Origin: Metabacillus niabensis
GTDB lineage: Bacteria > Bacillota > Bacilli > Bacillales > Bacillaceae
Reading direction: 5' to 3'
DNA length: 64,000 nucleotides
NCBI RefSeq assembly: GCF_020524345.1
Contig: NZ_JAIVLH010000009.1
Location: forward strand, 62,001-126,000
Shown: positions 29,687 to 37,676 of the stretch, piece by piece
How the letters are laid out: each line of letters begins with the position of its first letter
Numbering within the stretch: the stretch's first letter is position 1
Notes under the pieces: model-generated
Told to the model about the DNA's origin: nothing
Seen by the model: the letters and a program-made list of their open reading frames with translations, nothing else
The model's database searches: none
Position numbers and translations under genes: made by a program

Positions 29687-31003
29687 CTGAGAGCAGCAGA
29701 TTTAGTACATTCAATCGACGCATTAGATTCTTATAAACGATACGGAAAAGTAAAAAGAGTAGTTGGTCTTATGATTGAATCAAGAGGACCTGAAAGCTCA
29801 ATTGGTGACTTGTGCTACATTTATGCCGGATCTAATAAAGCGAAAATTCCTGCTGAGGTTGTTGGCTTTAAGGATGAAAATGTTCTCCTCATGCCTTATT
29901 TGCAAGTAACACATATTTCTCCCGGAAGTATTGTTGAGGCAACAGAACAGCCTTTAACTGTAAAAGTAGGTACAGGCCTGATAGGACAAGTACTAGATTC
30001 ATTTGGCTTACCTTTAAATGAATCATCACTACCGAAAGGCTTAGCGAGCGTTCCAACAGATCAATCACCTCCAAATCCAATGAAACGTCCCCCCATCCAT
30101 GAAAAAATGGAAGTCGGTGTGCGAGTTATTGATAGTCTCTTAACTGTCGGTAAAGGTCAACGTGTTGGTATATTTGCAGGTAGTGGCGTTGGAAAAAGTA
30201 CATTAATGGGTATGATTGCAAGAAATACAAATGCAGACTTAAATGTAATCGCGTTAATAGGTGAGCGTGGTCGGGAAGTACGGGAGTTTATTGATCGGGA
30301 TTTAGGTCAGGAAGGATTAAAAAGATCTATCGTCGTTGTTGCTACATCTGACCAACCTGCATTAATGAGATTGAAAGCAGCTTACACTGCCACTGCCATA
30401 GCTGAATATTTTCGTGATAAAGGATTGAACGTAATGTTTATGATGGATTCAGTCACTCGTGTTGCAATGGCTCAGCGTGAAATAGGACTTGCCGTTGGGG
30501 AACCCCCAACGACAAAAGGATATACACCGTCTGTATTTGCTATTTTGCCCAAATTGTTAGAACGTACTGGTACGAATGAACTTGGAACAATTACAGCTTT
30601 CTATACAGTCTTAGTAGATGGTGATGATTTGAATGAGCCAATCTCTGATACTGTTCGGGGAATTCTAGATGGACATATTGTGTTAGACCGACAGCTAGCA
30701 AATAAGGGCCAATTCCCGGCGATTAATGTGTTAAAAAGTATAAGTCGTGTTATGAATCAAATTGTTGATTCCGACCATAAAAGCTCAGCATCTAAACTGC
30801 GAGATCTTTTATCCACATACTTAAACTCTGAAGACTTAATCAATATAGGTGCATACAAAAGAGGTTCATCTAGGGAAATAGATGAAGCAATTAAGTATTA
30901 TCCAAAAATCATTTCATATTTGAAACAAGATGTAGATGATAAAGTTTCCATTGAACAAAGTATTAGTTCGCTTAATCAGTTGATTGAAAAAGGTGATTTT
31001 TAA
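29687..31003 (+). CDS. fliI: Flagellum-specific ATPase FliI (CTG start)
   Basis: FliI is the F1-beta-like ATPase of flagellar type III export. Walker A is FAGSGVGKSTLMG (near 163), followed by GERGREVREFIDRDLG and MMDSVTRVAMAQREIGLAVGEPP. An ATG at 29771 would cut off the N-terminal domain and has no ribosome binding site. Upstream, the frame closes with a stop at 29666. The only NTG codon between is CTG at 29687, six bases after AGAGGTGG. From CTG the protein has 438 residues and matches the family N-terminus (ADLVHSIDALDSYKRYGKV). A one-base sequence error near ATGAACTG is the alternative. Confidence 0.93.
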   Translation: MRAADLVHSIDALDSYKRYGKVKRVVGLMIESRGPESSIGDLCYIYAGSNKAKIPAEVVGFKDENVLLMPYLQVTHISPGSIVEATEQPLTVKVGTGLIGQVLDSFGLPLNESSLPKGLASVPTDQSPPNPMKRPPIHEKMEVGVRVIDSLLTVGKGQRVGIFAGSGVGKSTLMGMIARNTNADLNVIALIGERGREVREFIDRDLGQEGLKRSIVVVATSDQPALMRLKAAYTATAIAEYFRDKGLNVMFMMDSVTRVAMAQREIGLAVGEPPTTKGYTPSVFAILPKLLERTGTNELGTITAFYTVLVDGDDLNEPISDTVRGILDGHIVLDRQLANKGQFPAINVLKSISRVMNQIVDSDHKSSASKLRDLLSTYLNSEDLINIGAYKRGSSREIDEAIKYYPKIISYLKQDVDDKVSIEQSISSLNQLIEKGDF

Positions 31004-31446
31004 TGTCAATTCATTTTCGATTTCAAAAAATAATGGATATTAAAGAAAATGAAAAAGAACAATCTCTTGCGGAGTATAACCAGTCTGTTAATGATTTTGA
31101 AACAGTGGCAAACAAACTCTATGAATCTCTAAAACAAAAAGAGGTACTGGAGGAGAATACTCTTTTAAAACTGAATACAGGAATGTCTGTCCAAGAAATT
31201 AGACATTATCAACAATTTGTAACAAACATTGAAAAAACCATTTCCCATTATCAAAATCTGGTTTTGTTAACTCGCAATAGAATGAATGAAAAGCAGACGA
31301 AGCTTCTCTATCAAAACATGGAATTAAAGAAGTATGAAAAGTTAAAAGAAAAACAGTTTAACGAATATGCTCATCACTCAAAACAGCTTGAAAATAAGTT
31401 TATGGATGACCTTTCGATTCAAACTTATATGTACCGTGGAAATTAG
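31003..31446 (+). CDS. fliJ: Flagellar export chaperone-like protein FliJ
   Basis: FliJ sits in the centre of the FliI hexamer like a rotary shaft and helps energise export. The 147-residue protein is almost entirely one charged antiparallel coiled coil (IHFRFQKIMDIKENEKEQSL to KLKEKQFNEYAHHSKQLENK), as in the family. The ATG overlaps the fliI stop by one base (TAATG), and no strong Shine-Dalgarno is needed for such coupling. Confidence 0.92.
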   Translation: MSIHFRFQKIMDIKENEKEQSLAEYNQSVNDFETVANKLYESLKQKEVLEENTLLKLNTGMSVQEIRHYQQFVTNIEKTISHYQNLVLLTRNRMNEKQTKLLYQNMELKKYEKLKEKQFNEYAHHSKQLENKFMDDLSIQTYMYRGN

Positions 31447-31456
31447 GTGAATGCAG

Positions 31457-32053
31457 ATGGAAACCGAAAAGCAGGAATACAGTAAACTTCAATGGTTTTT
31501 CTTTGTTATCTTTATTCCGGTTGTTTTTACACTAACACTAGTATTAATTATTTTATCTGTTGCAGGCTTTGACGTAATAGGAAAAGCAAAGTCAATGATC
31601 ACAAATATTCCTGTTGTTGAAAACTTAGTAAATAAAGAGAAAGAAAATCCTGATGAAACAGCGATTGCGGTAAAAGAACAAGAAACACAGGGAGAAAACA
31701 AAAAACTTGAGAAAACGATCGAAGAACAAGCAAATATGATTAGTGCATTGGAAAGTGATGTTGGAGCAAAAGAAAAGGAAGTTCAAAAATTAACCCAAGA
31801 AATAAGTTCTTTAGAAAAGCAAATTGAAGAAATAGCAAAAGCTGAAGAAGAGAGCAAATCAAGAGATATTGGTAAGCTTTATGACAATATGAGCAGTAAA
31901 AAAGCCGCGGAAATTATTCCAAATCTTACGCAAGATGATGCCTTATTAATCCTGTCGTCTCTTGATGACAAACAAGTTGCTGATATTTTGTCTAAAATGT
32001 CTGTTGAGGATGCTGTAAAGTTTACTAATCTTTTATCTTCAAACTCAGAGTAG
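31457..32053 (+). CDS. ylxF: YlxF/MotE-like flagellar operon protein
   Basis: The 198-residue protein has one N-terminal membrane segment (LQWFFFVIFIPVVFTLTLVL), a long E/K/Q coiled coil, and a C-terminal MgtE-N/FliG-like fold (MSSKKAAEIIPNLTQDDALL, then LSKMSVEDAVKFTNLL). It stands between fliJ and fliK as YlxF does in B. subtilis. MotE relatives act in motor or basal-body assembly; the role here is inferred. The ATG at 31457 has better spacing to AGGTGA than the ATG at 31451. Confidence 0.85.
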   Translation: METEKQEYSKLQWFFFVIFIPVVFTLTLVLIILSVAGFDVIGKAKSMITNIPVVENLVNKEKENPDETAIAVKEQETQGENKKLEKTIEEQANMISALESDVGAKEKEVQKLTQEISSLEKQIEEIAKAEEESKSRDIGKLYDNMSSKKAAEIIPNLTQDDALLILSSLDDKQVADILSKMSVEDAVKFTNLLSSNSE

Positions 32054-32068
32054 AAGGGAGGTGGAACC

Positions 32069-33535
32069 TTGGAGATCTTACCATTTTCACAAAAAGTAAA
32101 TTCATTATCCACTTCTTCTGGTCAAGGCTCTAAAACTAGTAGTTTGAGTTTTGGAAACTTATTGTTTAGAGAAAGTGTGGCCAAGCAACTTGATGATACA
32201 AATCGCAATAACTCCATATCCGATAAAATATCAATTGAAGGAATTATTAATGATTTGAATGACATTGTGAATCACCTTCAAAAAGAGACAATTTCAACTG
32301 AATCTATGGGAGAAGTGAATATTAATTCTTTTCTTGATGAAAGTGGAGAAATATCAGCAACATTATATTCAATTAGCATTGAAATAGCGGAAGTATTGTC
32401 TGAAAAGCTTTCAATAATTGAGCTTATCGGAAAACTTAAAAACGAGCCAACAATAGTAAATATTTTATCTTTAGTTAAAGCAATAGAAGATTCGGGTGAT
32501 TCAATACAATCTGATTTCAACTCGGTATTAACTGATATTAACAAGTACCTAGAGAATGAATTTCCTTCTTTTAAGAATGACCTCTCAATTAGTTTAGAAA
32601 GTATGTTGAAAAGTTTTGCTAAAATGAATTCCAAAGATCAAACATACCTTGAAGGACAGTTGCTAATTAATAGGTTAATAAACCAAGGATCAGAAAATGT
32701 TGAAGTTATCGATAAATTATTAAAGATAAGCAATGCTTTAAAAGTTTATAAAAATGAGTCGATCCAAAGTGACTTAAAAGTGAAAAATGATATAATCGCC
32801 GAACTCAGCTCTATTTCTTCCTTGACTAATCAAAAGGAGTTAATTAAAAGTTTATTAGAGAGAGCTGATTTTCAAGCAATAAAATCATTATTCGTTAATG
32901 AAGTTGATAGATTTTTACAAAAAGATATAAAAAATAATTCTAATTTATTAAATGAATTCGAACAGCATGTTAATTTTATGTCGGTTGATTCAAAAAAACA
33001 ATTACAAGTTGAGAACTTTGCAAGCGATATAAGAGAGGAAACTTTTGTTATTCATCTAAATCAGATGAATTCAAGTGATAATGAGTCACAAGGATCTACA
33101 AAAACAGATATTTCTTCTCGTCATGAGTTTACAAACCAACTTTTGAATGCCTTTAAAAATAGTAAATTCGGACAAATGCCTAATGGAGCTAATAGGCTTA
33201 TACTTAGGCTTAATCCAGAGCATTTAGGTTTAATTACCGTAAGGCTCATTCAAAAGAATGGGATGATGGTGGCTCGCCTTATTACTTCTTCCCAATCTGC
33301 TAAAGATTTATTAGATCATAGTATTCATCAGTTAAAACAGGTACTTCCTTCTGTTCAAATAGAAATCGAACGTTATGAGGTTCAAGCTGAGCAAGCTCCA
33401 AAAACGTTGAGAGATCATTCTGAAAACAGAGGAGACAGCAATAGTGAGCAGCAACAACAACAGCATGACGAAGAAGATAATAGTGAACAAACCTTTATTA
33501 ATTCATTAAGAGAAGCATTAAATACAACTGTGTAA
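32069..33535 (+). CDS. fliK: Flagellar hook-length control protein FliK
   Basis: FliK measures hook length and switches export from hook to filament proteins through FlhB. The 488-residue protein has a long variable N-terminal ruler region. The conserved C-terminal domain (about 385-455) includes LILRLNPEHLGLITVRLI and LLDHSIHQLKQVLP. A low-complexity QQQQQ and acidic tail follows. The TTG start at 32069 has AAGGGAGGTGG upstream. The adjacent flgD and flgE encode the structure it controls. Confidence 0.93.
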   Translation: MEILPFSQKVNSLSTSSGQGSKTSSLSFGNLLFRESVAKQLDDTNRNNSISDKISIEGIINDLNDIVNHLQKETISTESMGEVNINSFLDESGEISATLYSISIEIAEVLSEKLSIIELIGKLKNEPTIVNILSLVKAIEDSGDSIQSDFNSVLTDINKYLENEFPSFKNDLSISLESMLKSFAKMNSKDQTYLEGQLLINRLINQGSENVEVIDKLLKISNALKVYKNESIQSDLKVKNDIIAELSSISSLTNQKELIKSLLERADFQAIKSLFVNEVDRFLQKDIKNNSNLLNEFEQHVNFMSVDSKKQLQVENFASDIREETFVIHLNQMNSSDNESQGSTKTDISSRHEFTNQLLNAFKNSKFGQMPNGANRLILRLNPEHLGLITVRLIQKNGMMVARLITSSQSAKDLLDHSIHQLKQVLPSVQIEIERYEVQAEQAPKTLRDHSENRGDSNSEQQQQQHDEEDNSEQTFINSLREALNTTV

Positions 33536-33547
33536 GGAGGCGATCTC

Positions 33548-33976
33548 ATGACATCGATTGATCCTAGCTTTTTATTATCGAGTAAACCATCAACTACGAA
33601 TACAGGTAGCTCAAATCTTGGAAAAGATGAGTTTTTAAAAATATTAATGACACAATTACAAAACCAAGATCCTCTAAATCCGATGGAGGATAAGGAATTT
33701 ATTGCACAAATGGCTCAGTTTTCTACATTAGAGCAAACAACAAATATGGCCAGTATGTTAGAGAAGTTTATTAATATTCAGACGCAAGGAGATTCTATTA
33801 TAAAGTATTCAGAAATGATTGGTAAGAAAATCGAGTGGAAGAACTCTAATGAAGAAACTGGAATAGGTGTAGTAAAATCTGTGAAAAAAGGTGATACAGG
33901 CTTTGAATTAGAACTTGAAAATGGTTCTTTCGTTTCAGTTGATAACATCATAAAAGTATCCAAAGCAGATTCATAA
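33548..33976 (+). CDS. flgD: Hook-capping protein FlgD
   Basis: FlgD caps the growing hook and is needed for FlgE polymerisation. The 142-residue protein has the N-terminal FlgD signature LGKDEFLKILMTQLQNQDPLNPMEDKEF split across about 24-51, then AQMAQFSTLEQTTNMASMLE. The C-terminal Tudor/Ig part of proteobacterial FlgD is replaced by a short beta segment (GVVKSVKKGDTGFELELENG), normal for Bacillus. AAGGAGGCG precedes the ATG. Confidence 0.95.
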   Translation: MTSIDPSFLLSSKPSTTNTGSSNLGKDEFLKILMTQLQNQDPLNPMEDKEFIAQMAQFSTLEQTTNMASMLEKFINIQTQGDSIIKYSEMIGKKIEWKNSNEETGIGVVKSVKKGDTGFELELENGSFVSVDNIIKVSKADS

Positions 33977-33988
33977 TGGTGATGAACA

Positions 33989-34360
33989 ATGTCTATACAA
34001 ATAAATAACATCAATCATTTTCAATCAGGGCAGCAGATTCAAAAACAAATTTCAAAGCCTAATAAATTTAAAGAATATTTAACTAATCAAATAAATGAAA
34101 AGCATCATTTAAAAATCAGTAAACATGCCCATGAAAGGTTAAGTCAAAGGCATATAACTATATCCGAGGCAGATTGGTCACTTATAGAAAATAAGGTATA
34201 CAAGGCAAGTCAGATGGGGGTTAAGGATTCACTAGTTCTATTAAATGAAGCAGCACTAATCATCAACACCCAAAATAATACGGTTATTACAGCAATGGAC
34301 CGTGAGGAAGCAAAAACACAGATTTTTACGAATATTAATGGAACAATTATTATGGATTAA
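33989..34360 (+). CDS. Flagellar operon protein (TIGR02530-like)
   Basis: The 123-residue protein lies between flgD and flgE. The core reads LKISKHAHERLSQRHITISE, then WSLIENKVYKASQMGVKDS and VLLNEAALIINTQNNTVITA, ending in AMDREEAKTQIFTNINGTII. I recognise this as the small family of flagellar operon proteins at this site in Firmicutes. Its job is unknown; the place suggests hook assembly. There is no signal peptide or membrane segment. GGTGATGAAC serves as the ribosome binding site. Confidence 0.8.
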   Translation: MSIQINNINHFQSGQQIQKQISKPNKFKEYLTNQINEKHHLKISKHAHERLSQRHITISEADWSLIENKVYKASQMGVKDSLVLLNEAALIINTQNNTVITAMDREEAKTQIFTNINGTIIMD

Positions 34361-34444
34361 TGGCTGGACCAAATTTGGAAGCCTAGAGTTGTGGATCGAC
34401 AGAAGCAACTAAATCTATCAATTGGCAAAAGGGAGAGAATATAT

Positions 34445-35950
34445 ATGTTACGTTCGCTATATTCCGGAATTAGTGGTATGAAAAACTTTCAGACAAAACT
34501 AGATGTTATTGGTAACAACATTGCAAATGTAAACACTTATGGATTTAAAAAATCTCGTACAACATTTGCTGACTTAGTTAACCAACAAATAGCAGGAGCG
34601 GCTGGTTCAACTCAAACTAACGCTGGTACAAACCCACAACAAATAGGGTTAGGTGCAAAAATTAGTTCAATTGATACAATTCATACCTCTGGTTCAACTC
34701 AAACTACTTCTAGAACACTAGATATTGCTTTAGCAGGAGATGGCTTTATCCCTGTGGCATCTATAAATGATTTAAGTAGAGTAAATATTGACCAAGGAAA
34801 CCAAATTGGAAATAACATTATTGCAGGTGCAATTGATTCTGCAGTTGATATGAATTATACACGAGCAGGGAATTTATATTTAGATGATCGTGGTTATTTG
34901 GTTACAGCTGAAGGGATGTTTATAATTGGTGAAACTGGACAAAAGTCAGTACCTACCGAACAAGCAATTACAAAGTCACAAAACGCTTTAAATGCCATTA
35001 ATAACTTTAGTACGCCATTCGGAAATATGACTACAGCTCTAGAAGATTTCACTAAACAAGCAAATGATCTTATGAATGCATACCAAGAATATAATGATGC
35101 TCAAATTAGCTATACAAAAAATGAAGCTCCTGCAACAGGTGGACCTTTATACAATGCTATGGTTAGCTCACATTCTGCATTAACAACACTAGTAGGTCAA
35201 TTTAGTACAGCCCAAACAGCTTTTAATACTACTGCAAATGCATTTACTGGAGGAAATATAGGGGCGTTAAATACAGCTGTAGCTTCCTTTAATTCGACTG
35301 CACCTTTTGGAACAATAATTAAAGAATTTAATACAACAATATCTCAAATTAATGGAACTTACACTGTACCTACACAGGGTGCAGTTGTACCGGATGCAAC
35401 TCTATCTAATTTAAATACAATGTTATCTAATTTAAGCAACAACATGATTGACCTAGAAAAAATTGGACAATCTGTTATTAATTTTGAAAGTATTGCATCA
35501 AACTTACAAGACCCTTCATTTACGAATAAGCTAAGTGGAGAAGCAGGATTAATACAAATCCCTTTAGATGCAAAAAGTTTTAGTATCGGACCTGATGGAA
35601 CTGTGACTTTTGTTAATAATGCCGGTGAACTAAATGTTGCAGGTCAAATTCGAGTAGCTATGTTTGCGAATGCAGGTGGACTAGAAAAAGTTGGGGGTAA
35701 CTTATTCAAGCAATCCTCAAACTCAGGTTCTATTGATAAAAATAATAATGGTATTCAACTTAATGAACTTTCAATTGCTGGACAAGATGGAGCAGCATCC
35801 ATTATTGCAGGTGCTTTAGAAATGTCGAACGTAGATTTATCAGAAGAATTTACAGAAATGATTGTTGCACAACGTGGATTCCAATCAAATACAAAAATTA
35901 TTACAACGTCAGATGAAATTTTACAAGAATTAATGGGTCTAAAACGATAA
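34445..35950 (+). CDS. flgE: Flagellar hook protein FlgE with large internal insertion
   Basis: The 501-residue protein starts MLRSLYSGISGMKNFQTKLD with the rod/hook signature VIGNNIANVNTYGFKKSR. It ends EFTEMIVAQRGFQSNTKIIT and ILQELMGLKR, the coiled termini of hook proteins. B. subtilis FlgE has about 264 residues. The excess is mainly residues about 169-369, a helical segment rich in N, T, S and A and free of cysteine, placed in the outward-facing variable domain; a smaller insert is near 105-130. The start is ATG 34445 (GGGAGAG upstream), not the in-frame GTG at 34391. Confidence 0.93.
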   Translation: MLRSLYSGISGMKNFQTKLDVIGNNIANVNTYGFKKSRTTFADLVNQQIAGAAGSTQTNAGTNPQQIGLGAKISSIDTIHTSGSTQTTSRTLDIALAGDGFIPVASINDLSRVNIDQGNQIGNNIIAGAIDSAVDMNYTRAGNLYLDDRGYLVTAEGMFIIGETGQKSVPTEQAITKSQNALNAINNFSTPFGNMTTALEDFTKQANDLMNAYQEYNDAQISYTKNEAPATGGPLYNAMVSSHSALTTLVGQFSTAQTAFNTTANAFTGGNIGALNTAVASFNSTAPFGTIIKEFNTTISQINGTYTVPTQGAVVPDATLSNLNTMLSNLSNNMIDLEKIGQSVINFESIASNLQDPSFTNKLSGEAGLIQIPLDAKSFSIGPDGTVTFVNNAGELNVAGQIRVAMFANAGGLEKVGGNLFKQSSNSGSIDKNNNGIQLNELSIAGQDGAASIIAGALEMSNVDLSEEFTEMIVAQRGFQSNTKIITTSDEILQELMGLKR

Positions 35951-35952
35951 CA

Positions 35953-36001
35953 GGGGGGGAAGAGGCTAACACTTAGAACTTTTACGTTAGTCTCTCTAAA
36001 T
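35953..36001 (+). promoter_or_regulatory. Hairpin between Shine-Dalgarno and start of swrD
   Basis: AGAGGCTAAC (35961-35970) pairs with GTTAGTCTCT (35986-35995), ten pairs with one G-U. A GGGGGGGA run (35953-35960) lies just before the stem, and the ATG follows six bases after it. No other Shine-Dalgarno is near the start. Folding would bring the G-run to normal distance from the ATG. No T run follows, so it is not a terminator. Confidence 0.55.
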
Positions 36002-36223
36002 ATGATTCAATTAACAAGGTTGAATGGAAAGCCATTTACATTAAATGCTTTATACATTGAAGTGATTGAGTCATTTCCTGATACAACCATAACCTTAACG
36101 AATGGCCATAAATATGTTGTAAGAGAACCTCAGCATGAGGTGACTATGAAAATTTCTTCCTTTTATCGGGATATCAATGTTTTGTCTTTGAGAAAAGACA
36201 CGGAGGTTTTTGGTGATGAATAA
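36002..36223 (+). CDS. swrD: Swarming motility protein SwrD (FlbD family)
   Basis: The 73-residue protein of the FlbD family reads MIQLTRLNGKPFTLNALYIE, then VIESFPDTTITLTNGHKYVV, a small beta-rich fold. In B. subtilis SwrD (YlzI) raises flagellar motor power and is needed for swarming. The gene sits between flgE and fliL as expected. There is no Shine-Dalgarno within 6 bases of the ATG, and the likely one lies beyond a hairpin. Its end overlaps fliL by 8 bases. Confidence 0.9.
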   Translation: MIQLTRLNGKPFTLNALYIEVIESFPDTTITLTNGHKYVVREPQHEVTMKISSFYRDINVLSLRKDTEVFGDE

Positions 36224-36644
36224 GAAGCTTTTAACCATTATGCTGGTTATTTTAGGGTCTATTACATTAATTGGTGTTACAGCACTAGTCGTCGTTACTA
36301 AATTTTTAGGAAATGAAGATGAGCATAAAGAACCTTCAATAGAAGAAGTTGTTGAGGCAACTGTCGATATACCCGAAATAACCACAAATTTATCCAGTGG
36401 TAATATTGTGCGCATTTCATTTAAAATTGAGACTGATTCAAAAAAAGCAAAAGAAGAATTAACACAGCGATCATTCCAAACACAAGATATTATTATATCT
36501 GAGTTAGCTAATATGGAGGCTACACAATTAGAAGGAACTGAAGGAATGAATAAGCTCAAAGAGTCCATATCCCAAAAAATTAATGCATTAATGCAAGAAG
36601 GCAAGGTCAAAAAGGTTTATACCACATCCTATATCCTTCAATAA
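36216..36644 (+). CDS. fliL: Flagellar basal-body protein FliL
   Basis: FliL is a single-pass membrane protein that stabilises the stators near the rotor. The 142-residue protein has an N-terminal membrane segment (LLTIMLVILGSITLIGVTAL) and a periplasmic stomatin-like domain ending in INALMQEGKVKKVYTTSYIL. TTG 36210 and GTG 36213 are in frame, but the ATG at 36216 is best spaced from CGGAGGT. Confidence 0.94.
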   Translation: MNKKLLTIMLVILGSITLIGVTALVVVTKFLGNEDEHKEPSIEEVVEATVDIPEITTNLSSGNIVRISFKIETDSKKAKEELTQRSFQTQDIIISELANMEATQLEGTEGMNKLKESISQKINALMQEGKVKKVYTTSYILQ

Positions 36645-36677
36645 TTGAACATTAAAACAAAATAGGAGGTGAAAACT

Positions 36678-37676
36678 TTGGCAGGTGATATTTTATCACA
36701 AAGTGAAATTGACGCCTTGCTATCCGCCATTTCAACTGGTGAGATGGATGCAGATGAATTAAAAAAAGAAGAGTCGAGTAAAAAAGTAAAGGTTTATGAT
36801 TTTAAACGGGCTTTACGTTTTTCAAAGGATCAGATTCGAAGCTTAACAAGAATTCATGAAAACTTTGCTAGACTTTTAACTACTTATTTTTCAGCTCAAT
36901 TACGCACATATGTACAGATTACAGTTGGATCTGTTGACCAATTGCCATATGAGGAATTTATCCGTTCCATTCCTAAAATGACGGTTTTAAATATTTTTGA
37001 AGTAGCTCCATTAGAAGGTAGAGTACTTATGGAAGTTAATCCTAATATAGCATACGCTATGATGGATCGAATTATGGGTGGAATCGGAGCGAGTGTTAAC
37101 AAAATAGAAAGTCTAACAGAAATTGAAACGAAAATTATTTCAAATATTTTTGAGAAATCATTAGATAATTATCAAGAGGCATGGGAGTCATTAATTGAAA
37201 TTGAACCGAGTATGTTGGAATTTGAAGTTAACCCACAGTTTTTACAAATGGTATCCCCTAATGAAACGGTTGTCGTAATTTCCTTGAATATTCAAGTGGG
37301 AGAAACAAGCGGTATGATAAACCTTTGTATTCCGCACGTTGTTTTAGAACCTATCATTCCGAAGTTATCTGTACATTATTGGATGCAGTCTGACAGAAAA
37401 GAGCCAAAGCAACATGAGATAGATGCATTAAAAAAGCAAATTAATCTTGCAGATCTAACAATTGCAGCTGAGCTTGGAACATCAGATATATCAATACAAG
37501 ACTTTCTTCAATTACAACTTGGTGATGTCATTCAATTAGATTGCACCATCGACCAGCCATTGGTGGTTAAAATAGGTGATAAGCCAAAGTTTACAGGACA
37601 ACCTGGAAAAATGAACAAAAAATTAGCGGTTCAAATTATTGACCACTTATCGAGAGGTGACGAAGATGGTGAGTAA
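36678..37676 (+). CDS. fliM: Flagellar motor switch protein FliM
   Basis: FliM binds phospho-CheY and forms the C ring with FliG and FliY. The 332-residue protein starts with the CheY-binding peptide DILSQSEIDALLSAI, then a CheC-like middle domain and a C-terminal SpoA/FliN domain (LQLGDVIQLDCTIDQPLVVK). The TTG at 36678 lies 6 bases after AGGAGGTG; a GTG at 36669 overlaps the site itself. fliY overlaps its end. Confidence 0.97.
   Translation: MAGDILSQSEIDALLSAISTGEMDADELKKEESSKKVKVYDFKRALRFSKDQIRSLTRIHENFARLLTTYFSAQLRTYVQITVGSVDQLPYEEFIRSIPKMTVLNIFEVAPLEGRVLMEVNPNIAYAMMDRIMGGIGASVNKIESLTEIETKIISNIFEKSLDNYQEAWESLIEIEPSMLEFEVNPQFLQMVSPNETVVVISLNIQVGETSGMINLCIPHVVLEPIIPKLSVHYWMQSDRKEPKQHEIDALKKQINLADLTIAAELGTSDISIQDFLQLQLGDVIQLDCTIDQPLVVKIGDKPKFTGQPGKMNKKLAVQIIDHLSRGDEDGE

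Noticed and set aside
29771-31003. ATG at 29771 as the start of fliI
   Set aside because: No ribosome binding site is near it, and it would remove the conserved N-terminal 28 residues that are clearly encoded upstream in the same frame.
34369-34378. CCAAATTTGG palindrome before flgE
   Set aside because: A 10-base A-T-centred palindrome is expected by chance at this length, and nothing else supports a function.
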